This document shows, one piece after another, positions 53,868 to 63,900 of a stretch of 64,000 nt of DNA (position 1 is its first letter; each line of letters begins with the position of its first letter). The DNA is from Porphyra umbilicalis. Lineage: Eukaryota; Rhodophyta; Bangiophyceae; Bangiales; Bangiaceae. The stretch spans positions 242,497 through 306,496 of the forward strand of contig KV918819.1 in assembly GCA_002049455.2 (NCBI GenBank), in the 5' to 3' direction. The notes below the pieces were generated by a model. It searched no databases. It was not told the origin of the DNA and saw only the letters and a list, made by a program, of their open reading frames with translations. The translations under genes and the position numbers were made by a program.

Positions 53868-54972
53868 AAGCAACGATGCAAACGATCCCCTCCAGGAGCG
53901 CCACTTTGCCTGACAAACACAGCGCATCCCGGCCCTGTTGGCTCGCCTCAACCCCTACTCCTTTCGCTCTGCCGCGAACGTCGGCTGCGGCCGCGCCGCC
54001 AGCCACGCCGGGCGGCGGCGTCACCACCCACCCCATCGCCTGGGGCCGTCCTTCCCCCCCGCGACACCCCCCCCCTCCCCTCGACGCAGAGGCCACGCGG
54101 ATGGCAACAGGAAAAAACTGCGGGCGGCGAGGAAGGCGACGCGGGGGCTCCCCACTGCCCGCCGCTTGCTCTCCAGCGACAGTAAAGGCACAGCGGCGTG
54201 CTCACCCGCCTGCGCGCCCGCGAGGGGGGCGCGGCCGACCCGACCATCGGGCCCTAACGGGCGACATGCGCTGATGAAAACCGCCACGCGCGGGAACCCC
54301 CCCCCCCCCCCTTCCCAAGTCCCTCTATCCCGCACCCCGCCGCGCCATGCTTCCCACCCCGGCTGCTCTCCCCCCCCCCCGGCGCCAGAGGTGCGCCGCC
54401 TCCCGCCCGTGCCTCGACAGCACCGTCAACGGCGAAGGACCGCCGCGGATCTGCCTTCCGCCGTCGGCCACGGCGGTGGCCAATGCCAGTGATAGCCGCG
54501 CGGGCGCCGCCCGCTCTGGGTGCTTGCAGCGACCGCACCCGCGCCAGCGGTGGACGCCGCGCCCGTCCCTGCGCCGACTGGGGTAAGCCTCCCGCCCGTG
54601 TCCGCACCGCCGCGGTCGCGGCCGCCGCACGTGGCGCCCCGCAGTGTGGCGCCAGTCGACGACGCTCCGTCGGCGGCGGCGGGGCCGCCAGCACTGTGCG
54701 TCGCCCGCCTCCACGCAGTGGCCGTCCGTCGGCCGCCTAGCAGGGGGAAGGGCACCCGCGCGGCAGCCGCATCGGGCGGAGGCGTCATCAGGCCGCGCCT
54801 GGCAGTACAGACGCGGCGGGGGCGGCGAGTGGCTTGCCATGCATGGCAGCATGATGCTGCACTCCTCTACGCACGCGAACAGCACTTTCATGAACCATCA
54901 TCGCATACTGGGAAATACAACGAAAAGCAAAACGAACTTACCACAGACTTGTAGCAGACTTAACAGAGTTAA
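53868..54972. other. GC-rich block with ambiguous frames
   Basis: From 53950 to 54830 both strands have Pro/Ala/Arg/Thr-rich frames and none is preferred. Runs of C occur near 54068 and 54298-54310. The pyrimidine-rich minus-strand sequence just upstream of the decayed frame (53850-53880) could be an intron end. Confidence 0.4.
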
Positions 54973-55214
54973 TCAGCACTTTTCACAATCATCCAAAGAA
55001 GCGCTCAATCTTTGGCAGTCATCATACAGGTGAGGGCGCGCACAGGCAGTTTTGGCCATTGTGACCAGCACAGCCGATGACTCGGCTGAATTGTCCACGG
55101 ATATGGATTTAACGGCATCTGCCACCGTGGCCGCATTGAGGTCGGGCACGCACATGAAGTACGCCTCGGCAATAATGTCCCCCACGTCCAATGGGGCGGT
55201 GCACTTGGAATTCT
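54973..55214 (-). CDS. Possible terminal exon of an unknown gene
   Basis: On the minus strand, a pyrimidine-rich tract CCCTGCCTCTCAG (ending at about 55215) leads into about 79 codons: NSKCTAPLDVGDIIAEAYFM, then VPDLNAATVADAVKSISVDN, and so on to SASLDDCEKC and a TGA. The reading has natural composition and hydrophobic spacing, and the splice acceptor is good. No upstream exon was found, because a small inverted-repeat element occupies 55272-55670. It might belong with the decayed frame further along on the same strand. Family unknown. Confidence 0.38.
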
Positions 55215-55271
55215 GAGAGGCAGGGAACGCAAGCGCAGGGAAGAAGGTAACAAAGATCCGACCAATATGTA

Positions 55272-55670
55272 TTGCTGATCCCCGAATTTTGTCCTGGTGA
55301 ACAGAGACTGACTTGCAGACAGACTCTCTCCACCAATCAGATGCGCCCCTGGGACTGACTTGGTGCTCCTGATTGCTTACATGTGCCCATCCAGCCTGGA
55401 AATCGACATCAGCTCCTCTTTTTTTCTGCACTTCTGGCAAGGAGACAGTAGAAAATCTCAAGATCTCGCGTGGGCAGCCTGCTCCGTGCCAAGAAAATCG
55501 GATCAAGCGGCAACAAACAGTGAGTTCTGCTGGATGCAAGGTCCTGGCACCGAATGCAGGCTTTCTATTGGCTTCGATGCCCTCTTACTGTCGTTTTAGA
55601 CCAATAGAGTGCTGTTGTTCACAGTCAGTCTCTGTCTCTGTCCCCCAGGACAATATTCGGGGACCAGCAA
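55272..55670. mobile_element. 399-bp TA-flanked MITE-like element
   Basis: The left end TTGCTGATCCCCGAAT (then TTTGTCCTGGTG and ACAGAGACTGACT) matches the reverse complement of the right end, TTGCTGGTCCCCGAAT (then ATTGTCCTGG and ACAGAGAC), over about 40 bases with a few mismatches. TA dinucleotides lie immediately outside both ends (55270-55271 and 55671-55672). There is no coding capacity. The ends differ from those of the 39598-41065 element, so it is a separate family. Confidence 0.68.
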
Positions 55671-55672
55671 TA

Positions 55673-56639
55673 CCACACAAAACACAGGAAAGACAACGTG
55701 CCAAGAACAACAAAAATGGGTCTGGACAGCAACCAGCAATAAGGACGTGAGCATCGGGAACCTGTAAGGCACACGGACAAGTGCATCAGAGCACAACCAC
55801 CAACGACGATATTGAGTGCATATAAACCTCAATTCAGGTGCAACGTGTGACTCTCTGAGAGCATTGTTAACAATGACATGCCATCGTCATCTTCACGCCA
55901 CTTTGCAAAACGTGTCCCATTAAGCACCTGAAGCCTGATGTAACACCACTTTTTAGACGAGGAGGCTCTTTTTTTGTTTGGGCCAAGGAAATCGAACTCC
56001 CTACATGATTCTGGCTTCCGCTGACCAAGAATAGCTGTGGGGCTATTGCTTTTCTATTTCGAGTCGGAATAGCTTTTAGAATAGCCGAGGCTATCTCACA
56101 GGAGTCTCTGATTGGCCCATGCGATGGATCAACGACCCGCTTCACAGCAAATAGTAGCACGTGGCTGAAACGTGTGCGCCACGTCTGCAAGTTCCTTTTG
56201 GGCAGAGATGGTCGCTGTTCCGGAACGTCCGCATGAGCTCTCGTACATGGCAATGGTCCTACAGCGACGCCCTTCTAGGCGTGGACGTCATCAAGCGCTG
56301 CACATTTTGACCTGTTTCTTTGTCCGTCTGCCGACGAGCGTTCTCTGCGCCTTTGTTATGGTTGTTACGGCTGCTCACCACAGTTGTCAACTGCCGCTGC
56401 AGTGATTCAATTCCTGGCGAAAAACATCGTCTTGATCGGGCCCAGAAAGGACGTGGTGTAAGGGATCCTGCAGGTACTTAGGCTCATGACAGCAAAGCAG
56501 CCAACCGCTGACGTACATGTGGCTGTCTAAGGACGCGGACTTGGTTCTAGAATGGAATAGCCGATAGAGATAGCCTGAGTTGTTGACAATGCTCTAAGTG
56601 GTGGCAGAACGTAAGTGAAGGCTATTCGAAGATCTCAGG
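55673..56639. other. Intergenic, no gene seen
   Basis: AT-richer sequence. The words GGCTATT and AATAGCC recur several times between 56027 and 56632, on both strands, without clear element ends. No frame looks coding. Confidence 0.45.
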
Positions 56640-57054
56640 CCGATCGGGACCCCGGGCCGAGGGGACCTACCTCAACCTGGGGGCTTCATACTTTTCCACG
56701 AAGCAGACTGGAGCTTGGCATGGGTGGGAGAAATCGGTCACATTCGACCTGCGAACAGAGGTGAAGGGGCTGGAGAAGGACACAAGAGTCGAAGTCAGCT
56801 CGGCTGCTGTCGAAACGGCGACAGTTGACAGGCAAGACATGCGCGCCCGCGTCGGGAGGTGGTGGGATACCGTGACACGAAGCGTATTCAGAGATAAAGT
56901 CAGAGCTGTCATACGCAAATGTCTTGATCGAGAGACAATTTTGGACGACGCGTGGCACCTGCCCCGTCCGAAGCGACCCCTCACGGAGAATTCGCCTTCT
57001 GTGGCGAGGACAGTACCTTGCTGTCGCACAGTCCCGCACGCGCGTGCTCTCTGA
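56640..57054 (+). CDS. Coding-like fragment without a start codon
   Basis: A plus frame ending at a TGA at 57052 reads with natural composition over about 130 codons: GTYLNLGASYFSTKQTGAWH, WEKSVTFDLRTEVKGLEKDT, VEVSSAAVETATVDRQDMRA, VGRWWDTVTRSVFRDKVRAV. It becomes weaker near the end. An AG acceptor (GATCTCAG, near 56638) lies at its left edge, so it may be an internal or last exon; no upstream exon was found. The only in-frame ATG is in the middle, at RQDMRARVG. The family is not recognised; a remnant gene is equally likely. Confidence 0.36.
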
Positions 57055-57780
57055 CGCACGCGACGTTGGCGGCGACTGGGGCCTCCATCCCGTCAGAAAA
57101 GGAGGGATGGCACGCCTCTAGAAGGTCGAGCGGGGATCAGTACCCCGCTCAAAGGTGATCTCTTGCGCTTCCAGTTTTACAGCTGTCAGGCATCGCCTGG
57201 CGAGGGGCCTGACGATCGAGATTGTGAGCACCCCTGCAGCCACGTGAGGCTGAAATCTCGCAGGTCGGCTGATGGTCGGCTGTGCCGCGGTCGCCGGAAG
57301 CCGTCCTGCACGCTGCCCGGGTGAGAAAGGTTCTAGGAAGCTCCTTGCTCGACGAAGACTCCTGGCCAGCCCACCCGCCCCCGCTCGCCCAACTCTGCCG
57401 CCGAACTGCCTCGGCGGTGTCCGTCCCACCGAGAATGACAAAGGCCCGTTGGCGTGGCCGTGGGCGGTGGTTTCCCGCCAGACACTGGTGGGTTGCCACT
57501 GGTGCGTGTCTGTTGCTGTGTTCGCATCGCCGGGCTGGCGTTGATAGGCCCGCCAGGCCCTGCTTCTGAGCCATTTTTTCCTGGGGGCCTGACAGGCGTC
57601 GTCGGGCGTAGCCGGGAGTTGCCGTTGTCCTACGGGCTCAGTTGTGTGGCGGGCCTGGCCGCCTTTGGGTGCTTCTGGGCGTTTATGGCTGCAGCTGCCT
57701 GCTGTTTTTACGCAGTGCCAGGCGTTTCCGAGCGCCGCCGGGCGTCGCCGTCGCCCAGTAAGCTCGGCTGTGCGGCGGGG

Positions 57781-58842
57781 TTAGCCGTCTCTAGGGGCTC
57801 CTGGGCGCTTCTGCGTGCTCTTTGGGCGGGCTGCGTGGTTCTCGGGCGGGCTGGGCGGAATAGGCGGGTCGGACGGGTTAAGTGGGCTAGGCGTGCATGC
57901 AGGGGGGGTGGCGCGGGGCGCCTCCCGCCTACATAAGCAAGGGGAAAGGGCGCCAGGGGCAGCGTCACCCTTGCTCGGTGTGTCATTGAGCCCTGGCGTC
58001 GCCGCAGCACCCGCTTTACCACTGGACTTGCCCCTGCCGTTGGGCTGCACGTTCTCCTTCCCGGCAGCGGCGGCGTACATGGCCGCCGCTCGCCAGGGGA
58101 GTGTGGTCTGGGCGGCCCCCCCAGACGCCAGCCTCGTACCTTTTTTCTCCTTTCTCCCGACCCCCGCTTTGATTGTCACGCTCCCCCTGCCGTTCTCGCC
58201 CGTGGACTTCACCCCCTCACGAAGACGCCGTGCCAGAGCCCCTCCCAGCGCGAAGCTCCCCCCCCCGCCGGAGGTGGGGAAGAGCGCGGATTCGTCGATA
58301 TCGTAGCAGCAAGGACCGGCGGTCCCATGGGGGGGCGCAAGCGCACCTACACGGAGGCAATGCTTGCCGCCGACACTGCAGCCCTCGAGGACGCCAAACA
58401 AGACGAGGTCAACAGGCCCGAGCTTGACGCCATGGCCCGTGCAGTCCCCGTAAGCGACCGGCGGTCGGCGCGCCGAGCCGCCGCGTCTCCTGCTGCTGCC
58501 GCCACCGCCGCTGCTGCTGCCACTCCTGGCGCCACTTCTGGGTCCTGTGGCAGTGCCGACACAGCAGATTCTGACCCGGGCGGCAGCCGCCGCCGTTCCA
58601 TCCGCCTCGACGCCGCCCGACTCGACAACGCCCACCTCGGCACCGCCCGCTCTGACCACGACGGAGGCGAAGAGGTTAGTCACGACCAAGGCGGGCTCGG
58701 CGATCGTCCCGAGGACGCCAGAGCTGTTGTCGGGCGTCGTCACGTCACTTTTGACGGCGTCCACGGCGACGGCGTCCACGGAGACGGCGGCATCACTGGG
58801 CGCCGCGCCCTCTCCCTCCCTCATCACACGTCCACGTGTCAT
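57781..58842 (-). CDS. Doubtful frame overlapping the next gene on the opposite strand
   Basis: A 353-codon minus frame with an ATG at 58842. Its middle (about 58300-57960) reads like protein, with GRGSVTIKAGVGRKEKKGTR and a GKENVQPNGRGK stretch resembling a KEN-type sequence. Its first 170 codons lie opposite the plus-strand gene at 58327, which looks better there. If real, the gene probably starts elsewhere by splicing. The plus strand here gives only hydrophobic Pro/Leu strings. Confidence 0.25.
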   Translation of the reverse strand: MTRGRVMREGEGAAPSDAAVSVDAVAVDAVKSDVTTPDNSSGVLGTIAEPALVVTNLFASVVVRAGGAEVGVVESGGVEADGTAAAAARVRICCVGTATGPRSGARSGSSSGGGGSSRRRGGSARRPPVAYGDCTGHGVKLGPVDLVLFGVLEGCSVGGKHCLRVGALAPPHGTAGPCCYDIDESALFPTSGGGGSFALGGALARRLREGVKSTGENGRGSVTIKAGVGRKEKKGTRLASGGAAQTTLPWRAAAMYAAAAGKENVQPNGRGKSSGKAGAAATPGLNDTPSKGDAAPGALSPCLCRREAPRATPPACTPSPLNPSDPPIPPSPPENHAARPKSTQKRPGAPRDG

Positions 58843-59307
58843 GGCAAAGCCGAGTCCAACGCTGAGTACGTTTCCGCTTGGTCAGCGATGATGGCTCGGT
58901 CGGCGGTGGACAAGTCGTCAGGGACGAGTGCCGCGGACACCGGGTTTTTCGGTGAAGAGCTCCATCCCCTGCGCTGGGCCATTTTTTGCCGCGTCCCCCA
59001 CGCTCGAGACGTCGTCGGCCAGGAGATGGAGAAGCGTGATGAGCTCATCAAGCGCATTGAGAGGGCGGGGCAGATGAAGGTCGACGCCGCGTTGGCCACG
59101 CCCCGCGCTGTCGTGGCCACTGAGGCGGCCGCGCGGATGGCGGAATCAATGGAGGCGGACGCCGAGGCGCGCGGGGACATAGATGTGGGGAAGCTGATGA
59201 GCGACGACGTCGCGTCGGCGCCGGCCCCGGCGGCTGCAGCGGAGCCTGGGAGCAAGGCACCAATGGATTTGGAGACCGCCGTCGAGTTGCCGAGAGCGCA
59301 GCGCTAG
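58327..59307 (+). CDS. Hypothetical charged protein
   Basis: A 326-residue frame from the ATG at 58327. It begins MGGRKRTYTEAMLAADTAAL, with a basic start and a charged helix, continues Ala/Ser/Arg-rich, then shows two better-folded parts: FFGEELHPLRWAIFCRVPHA near 209-228, and a helix QEMEKRDELIKRIERAGQMK near 234-253. The tail is acidic. It is followed in the same frame, after two stops, by a MYB/SANT-like region. The two may be neighbouring genes of one element or exons of one gene. No family recognised. Confidence 0.5.
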   Translation: MGGRKRTYTEAMLAADTAALEDAKQDEVNRPELDAMARAVPVSDRRSARRAAASPAAAATAAAAATPGATSGSCGSADTADSDPGGSRRRSIRLDAARLDNAHLGTARSDHDGGEEVSHDQGGLGDRPEDARAVVGRRHVTFDGVHGDGVHGDGGITGRRALSLPHHTSTCHGKAESNAEYVSAWSAMMARSAVDKSSGTSAADTGFFGEELHPLRWAIFCRVPHARDVVGQEMEKRDELIKRIERAGQMKVDAALATPRAVVATEAAARMAESMEADAEARGDIDVGKLMSDDVASAPAPAAAAEPGSKAPMDLETAVELPRAQR

Positions 59308-59352
59308 GCGTGGCTGGCGTGCACGCCCGCAAGCCCGGGGCGGGCGTCGTAG

Positions 59353-60753
59353 GTTCGCGGTCCCACCGGGGGCGACGCGAGCGAGTCATCGTCCGTCGTC
59401 GACGCCGTCGAGTCCCTGCCTCCTGCCATTAAAACCGAGAGGTCCCCGTACCAGAAGTGGCTGGCGGCGCGGCGCGTTGCCGGGGGCGGTGCGGCGGCAT
59501 GTCTGGACGAGGGAAGCCCCCGCGGACGCTCTCGCGGTCGGAACGGCCGAGGGGGCGCCATCCGGTCTAGTGCAGGTCAGGGTGCCCCAGTAGAGGATGA
59601 TGGTACCTCCGGACAAGGGCGCGGACGTTCATGGTCCCACGCAGAGAAGATGGCGCTGTGCCGGGGGTGGCTGGCGGTGAGTTGGGACCCTATCATCGGA
59701 CCGGACCAGACCAGCGGCGAGTTCTATGCGGCGGTCGTCGAGGTGTACCTCCGCGGCTTCGACTTGCCGGCGGGGTGGCTGCCGCGGTCGGCCGCCGCCG
59801 TCGTCCACTTGATGCGATACACCCTGTTTAAGAACCTGCTGCTGTTTGCGGTCGTTCACGCGCGGGTGCACTGCCGCAACCTGACGGGCCACCTGTCGGA
59901 GGAGGAAGTTATCCATGCCGTGGAGGCCGAGCTCTTCGCAGGCGACACGTACGAGGCGGCACGGGGCGACCCTGACCAAGACCCCGAGGAGCCGGAGCCG
60001 CAGGGGCGGGCGCGCGGGCGCGGTTCCCGCGTCGCCGACTGGACTCCGGGCTGGCGTATCCTTCGCTCGTCGGACAAGTTCGGTGGCGCGGCCGCAGCGG
60101 CCGCCGCCACCTCTACACCGCCGCCGCGCGGTCGTGGACCAACTTCGGCGTCGACACGCGTGTGCGAACACTACGACTCGGGCACTGGTGAGGGCGCCGA
60201 ACAGGAAGATGATGATGAGCAAGACGAGCGGTGTGGAGACGGCGGCCGAGAATCGTCCCAGTCACCCCAGTGGAAAGCCATCACTATCGGCACCAAGCGG
60301 GCCAAGGCGACCCGCTTGGTCGCGTTTTCGATGCAGCGGGACTGCGCGTAAATGACGCGCACGCTTGGGTCCCGGGCTGAGACGGCCAACGACCGCGCCG
60401 AACAGTCTTTCTACTTCTTTCGCTGGATGTGGGACTCAGAGGACTCCCGAATGTGGGTGGCGGCGGAGTCGCTGCGCCGCATGTTGCGCGCCAAGCAGCA
60501 GCTGCTTTGCGCCGAGGCAGCCGAGGCGCGGCGGGCACGCATTAACAACTTCAACAACAGTGCGGTGGCCTCTGCCGAGCCGCGCCGCGTCGCACACCCT
60601 CACGAAGGTTCAGACGACTCCAACGCGGCCTCGGCCGCGCGACGCCCGTTTATGCCGGGGCGGGTGGTTTCACCGTCGCAAACGTCGTCGGCAACCATGG
60701 TGTCGGCGCGCGCCTTGGCAGCGGCGGCTTCGACACGGGCGACAATAGGGTAA
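59353..60753 (+). pseudogene. MYB/SANT-like protein resembling transposon-associated plant proteins, with in-frame stop
   Basis: From a possible acceptor (GTCGTAG ending at 59352) one frame gives IKTERSPYQKWLAARRVAGG, then RSWSHAEKMALCRGWLAVSW followed by DPIIGPDQTSGEFYAAV and FKNLLLFAVVHARVHCRNLT. This is the layout of the SANT-like DNA-binding proteins of plants related to Harbinger-type transposon accessory proteins: WxxxEdxxLxxaWlxvSxDpixGxdQ. After an acidic linker comes ITIGTKRAKATRL, like their PxGxKxAK motif. A TAA at 60349 then interrupts the frame, and the same frame resumes at the next codon with an ATG and a plausible helix: FRWMWDSEDSRMWVAAESLR, up to 60753. The stop therefore looks like a nonsense mutation in one protein, though two genes are possible. 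No partner transposase is visible. Confidence 0.45.
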
Positions 60754-60979
60754 TCGCTGCGGGCACCGTCACCATTGCGCAGCCGCTGCACAAGCGCCGG
60801 TGCCGCCTCTGCCGCCGCCGCCGTCCCTTCCTCCCCCGCCGTCGCCGCAGCCGGCCCTGCCGCCGGCTCTGTCGACCAGACGGGCGCGTCTCGCTGCTGG
60901 CGTGACACCGGCTGGTATTTTGCATCGCGTGCCCCGCCCACCGGGCCCGCTTAAGCACGTCGTCGTGCTGCCGCTGCAC

Positions 60980-61426
60980 ATGGCACAGGCGGCCACGCCA
61001 GTAATCTGCATCAGCAGCGACACCTCGTCGGTGGTCGAGCAATGTCCTGGCGTCGCGGCGGTGATCAGTATCAGCAGCGACGACTCGGCGGGATGGGGCG
61101 CCCGCATGCCGCTTACCTCGCAACCAAATGCGGACGGCCACGCTGCAGCCGACGCGGACAGAGACGCGCGCGAGACCGCCAAGCGCATCGTCCACGCCAA
61201 GCGCGGCGCCAGCGCGCAGGCCACCGAGCTCCGGAACTACCTTTGTTCTGGCCTGCTGACGAGCGCGCCAGGCGGCGCCGCCAGCAAGGGCCGCGTGCCG
61301 CCGTCGCGCTCACGCGGGGCTGCCGACGAGGACCACGACTGGGACGTGCCTGACATCGATATCGAGTTGTTGGGCTTGGCGCTGGGTGACGCCGGGGAGG
61401 AGGACCACGGGGCAGGAGCGTTGTGA
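60980..61426 (+). CDS. Hypothetical protein with two SUMO-interaction-like motifs
   Basis: A 148-residue reading from the in-frame ATG at 60980; the frame is open further upstream, back to 60749, but Pro-rich. It holds TPVICISSDTSS and AAVISISSDDSA, two near-identical hydrophobic-plus-acidic stretches fitting the SUMO-interaction pattern, encoded by a 60-bp duplication (GCAGCGAC words at 61014 and 61074). A helix rich in Ala/Asp/Arg follows (DADRDARETAKRIVHAKRGA), then an acidic end DWDVPDIDIELLGLALGD. It may be the C-terminal part of the MYB/SANT-like gene through a frame change near 60760, since a third frame also reads well at 60670-60790 (GFTVANVVGNHGVG). Function is not assigned. Confidence 0.42.
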   Translation: MAQAATPVICISSDTSSVVEQCPGVAAVISISSDDSAGWGARMPLTSQPNADGHAAADADRDARETAKRIVHAKRGASAQATELRNYLCSGLLTSAPGGAASKGRVPPSRSRGAADEDHDWDVPDIDIELLGLALGDAGEEDHGAGAL

Positions 61427-61686
61427 TATGCGTAGATGTTCTTGTACGGGTTGGCGCGCTGGCGCTCTGCCCCGCGTTGCATTCTGTTGTGCTTGTCCTC
61501 GCATTTGTGCATTGTTTGTGTGTGGCGGTGACGCGCTGGCCGTTGGGCGTGGGGGCGGTGCGCTTTGAATTTGTGTGTGTGTTGTTTGGTCGACCTGTGG
61601 GTGCTTGGCTTGTGCTCTGGGCAGCCTTGTCCCTGGGAGATCGAGCATTGCGCGTGTGTGCGTGCTTGTGCGTGTGTGTGCTCGCG

Positions 61687-61873
<187 letters not shown>

Positions 61874-62173
61874 GTGCATTTGTGCGCGGACGTGTGTTTG
61901 TAGGTGGAAAAAAAAAAAGAAAAAGGATTTTGTCTCCGCCTTCTGTCGGAGGCTTTCCTACAAACCGTGCCGGACGCAACGAGCAGTTATGGGCGCCTTG
62001 AATAACAACTGCTCGCCCCCGTGCGGACCGCTTTATGTCTGCATTGGCAGCTGTCTCCGACCTCGGGTTGCTCTTCTCAGGTTGGCCTCCCACCAACTCA
62101 CCCGCAATCTGCCACTGGCCCCTCCGCGCCGTGCCCTCCCAGTCTATGCTGTTGGTCAGAAAGTAAACGCGAA

Positions 62174-62400
62174 GGTGGGTGCCTCCACCCGGCCCTCGGT
62201 GACAGCCAGTAACTTGCACCAAAGGCGTGGTCGGCCGCATGGGTGCAGCCACCCCCCCCTCGATGAACCCCTGCACAGTGCAACGGAGGCGCGTTCGGCA
62301 GCATGGGTGCAGCTACCCGGCTCTCAGTGACCGCTTGTACAGCGCGCCGAAGGCGCGGCCTGCAGCAGCCGCCCGCGCGGGTGCAGCTATTTGCCTCCGG
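62174..62400. repeat. 64-bp tandem repeat, three to four copies
   Basis: The phrase GGGTGCAGCxACCC recurs at 62174, 62238 and 62302, with a weaker copy near 62378. Each is followed by a CTCxxTGA word and a GCGCGxxxGGCxGCA word. Moderately diverged, no coding role seen. Confidence 0.7.
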
Positions 62401-62869
62401 TCGGACGATCACCCAGCGCGCCTGGGAAAGACTAGTGCCCGTCGGCCGGCGAGCGCCTGTAGGGTGCTCGGGAGAAATGTGGCGGCGTCCTAACCAGAGG
62501 ATGTCAAAGATGTACCCGTGTCGAAGTGACGTGTACATCGCAGCGCCTCAAGATTCCTGAAGACGGCTGGCACCTCAGTCGTTAAGCCTTCAGAAACACG
62601 GAGAAACGAGTGATCAGTATGCGCAGGGCACCACGAATACGATGCTCTATATGAGAGGAGTGTCCGTCGGATGGCTAGCGCCTATAGGGTTCTCCAGAAT
62701 GAAGTCTTGAGGCCCTGTCCAGAATATGTAATATGTGTCCTCGCGATGAAATGACGTGAACATCTCCGTGCTGTACCTTCTTCACACCACTTCATACTCA
62801 AATGCCGCGACTGCGCTATCATCCACGCTTCGCACTCCATCTCATCTACCGCTCCCACACCACCCTACT

Positions 62870-63420
62870 CCACCCCACCTCGCCCGAGAGGACCCGGCCC
62901 GACCCGACCCGACCCCATCACAAGCAACCCCACCCGACCCGACCTGACCCGACTCAACCCCATCCCACCCCACCGAACCCGACTAGACCCCGCCCCAACC
63001 AACCTCATCCCACCCGATCCCACGCCACGCCACGCCACGCCACGCCACCCGCGCCATCCAACCCCACGCCATCCCACCCGCGGCACGCCACGCCACGCCA
63101 CACCACCTGTACCACCCGCCCCACGCCACGCCACCCGCGCCACGCCACCACAAGACACGCCACGCACCGTCACGCCACCGCGACTCACATCACCCGCCCA
63201 AACCCACCACACCCTGCAGTACCCCACCCCATTCTGCCTCACCCCACCCGGCGAACCTCACCACACCCCACCCCACCTGCGCCACCCACACCACGCCACC
63301 CCAACCACGACACGCCACGCCGCGCCACCCTACCCCACCACACGTCAGCCCGCCCCACTCGGCCTGCTCAACCCCACCACACCCCACCCCAGCCCACCTC
63401 ACCCTACCCGCCCCACATCA
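62870..63420. repeat. C-rich degenerate simple repeat
   Basis: About 550 bases of CCCCACCCGACC, CCACGCCACG and CACCCCACCCC variants, with C on the plus strand throughout. It resembles, in reverse orientation, the G-rich block at 40130-40720. Not coding. Confidence 0.8.
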
Positions 63421-63488
63421 CCCCTTGTCATAGTTTGTTTTCTGCGGTCATTCGGCTAAAAAAGTGTCAAAATCTGGGTGCATAGTTC

Positions 63489-63900
63489 TGTCATGGGGGC
63501 TGTAATGCCGATCGATCTGCACTTCATGTGCACTGTTGCATTCGGCAGGGGCTAAGTCCAGTACTTATGCCCCTGCCGGGACTTGCGCCCGTCTCCGCGT
63601 ACTTCGGAATGCGGCCTGTGGGACGGCTGTCCCTCCCTAAGTAGCCCCCCCTATTCGGGCCAGGGGCTACTCTTACGTCTCTCTTTTTCGTCTGTTTTCG
63701 TCTTGTTATTACGGCGCCGGCCTTGCCCCGCGCCGCCCCGTCTTGCTCGCCATCTAAATCTTGGCGTCCCTCTCGAGTCCTAGCCTTTGAGCGCCTTTGC
63801 GCCGTCTAGGTCCTCTCGGTAGGTTGACCCTTTAGGTCCTTCTCTTTTGTACTGTCAGTGTGGTTCTAGGGTATTTGTTCGCGCCTTCTTTGTTGCCACA
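63489..63900 (+). mobile_element. Probable 5' LTR of a retrotransposon running off the window
   Basis: A 412-bp unit begins TGTCATGGGGGC and ends TTGTTGCCACA, the TGT...ACA ends typical of LTRs. Two bases later comes TGGTGGAGCAGCAGG, placed and built like a primer-binding site (TGG plus the complement of a tRNA acceptor strand). The unit has pyrimidine-rich sequence and no coding frame. The 100 bases after it would be the leader of the element. The matching 3' LTR and any gag/pol genes would lie beyond 64000, so this cannot be confirmed here. Confidence 0.45.

Noticed and set aside
56027..56632. Recurring GGCTATT/AATAGCC words as a possible MITE
   Set aside because: The copies do not line up as terminal inverted repeats and no target duplication is seen.
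62802..63485. Pro/His/Thr-rich frame across the C-rich repeat
   Set aside because: Simple-repeat translation with no start context or domain.
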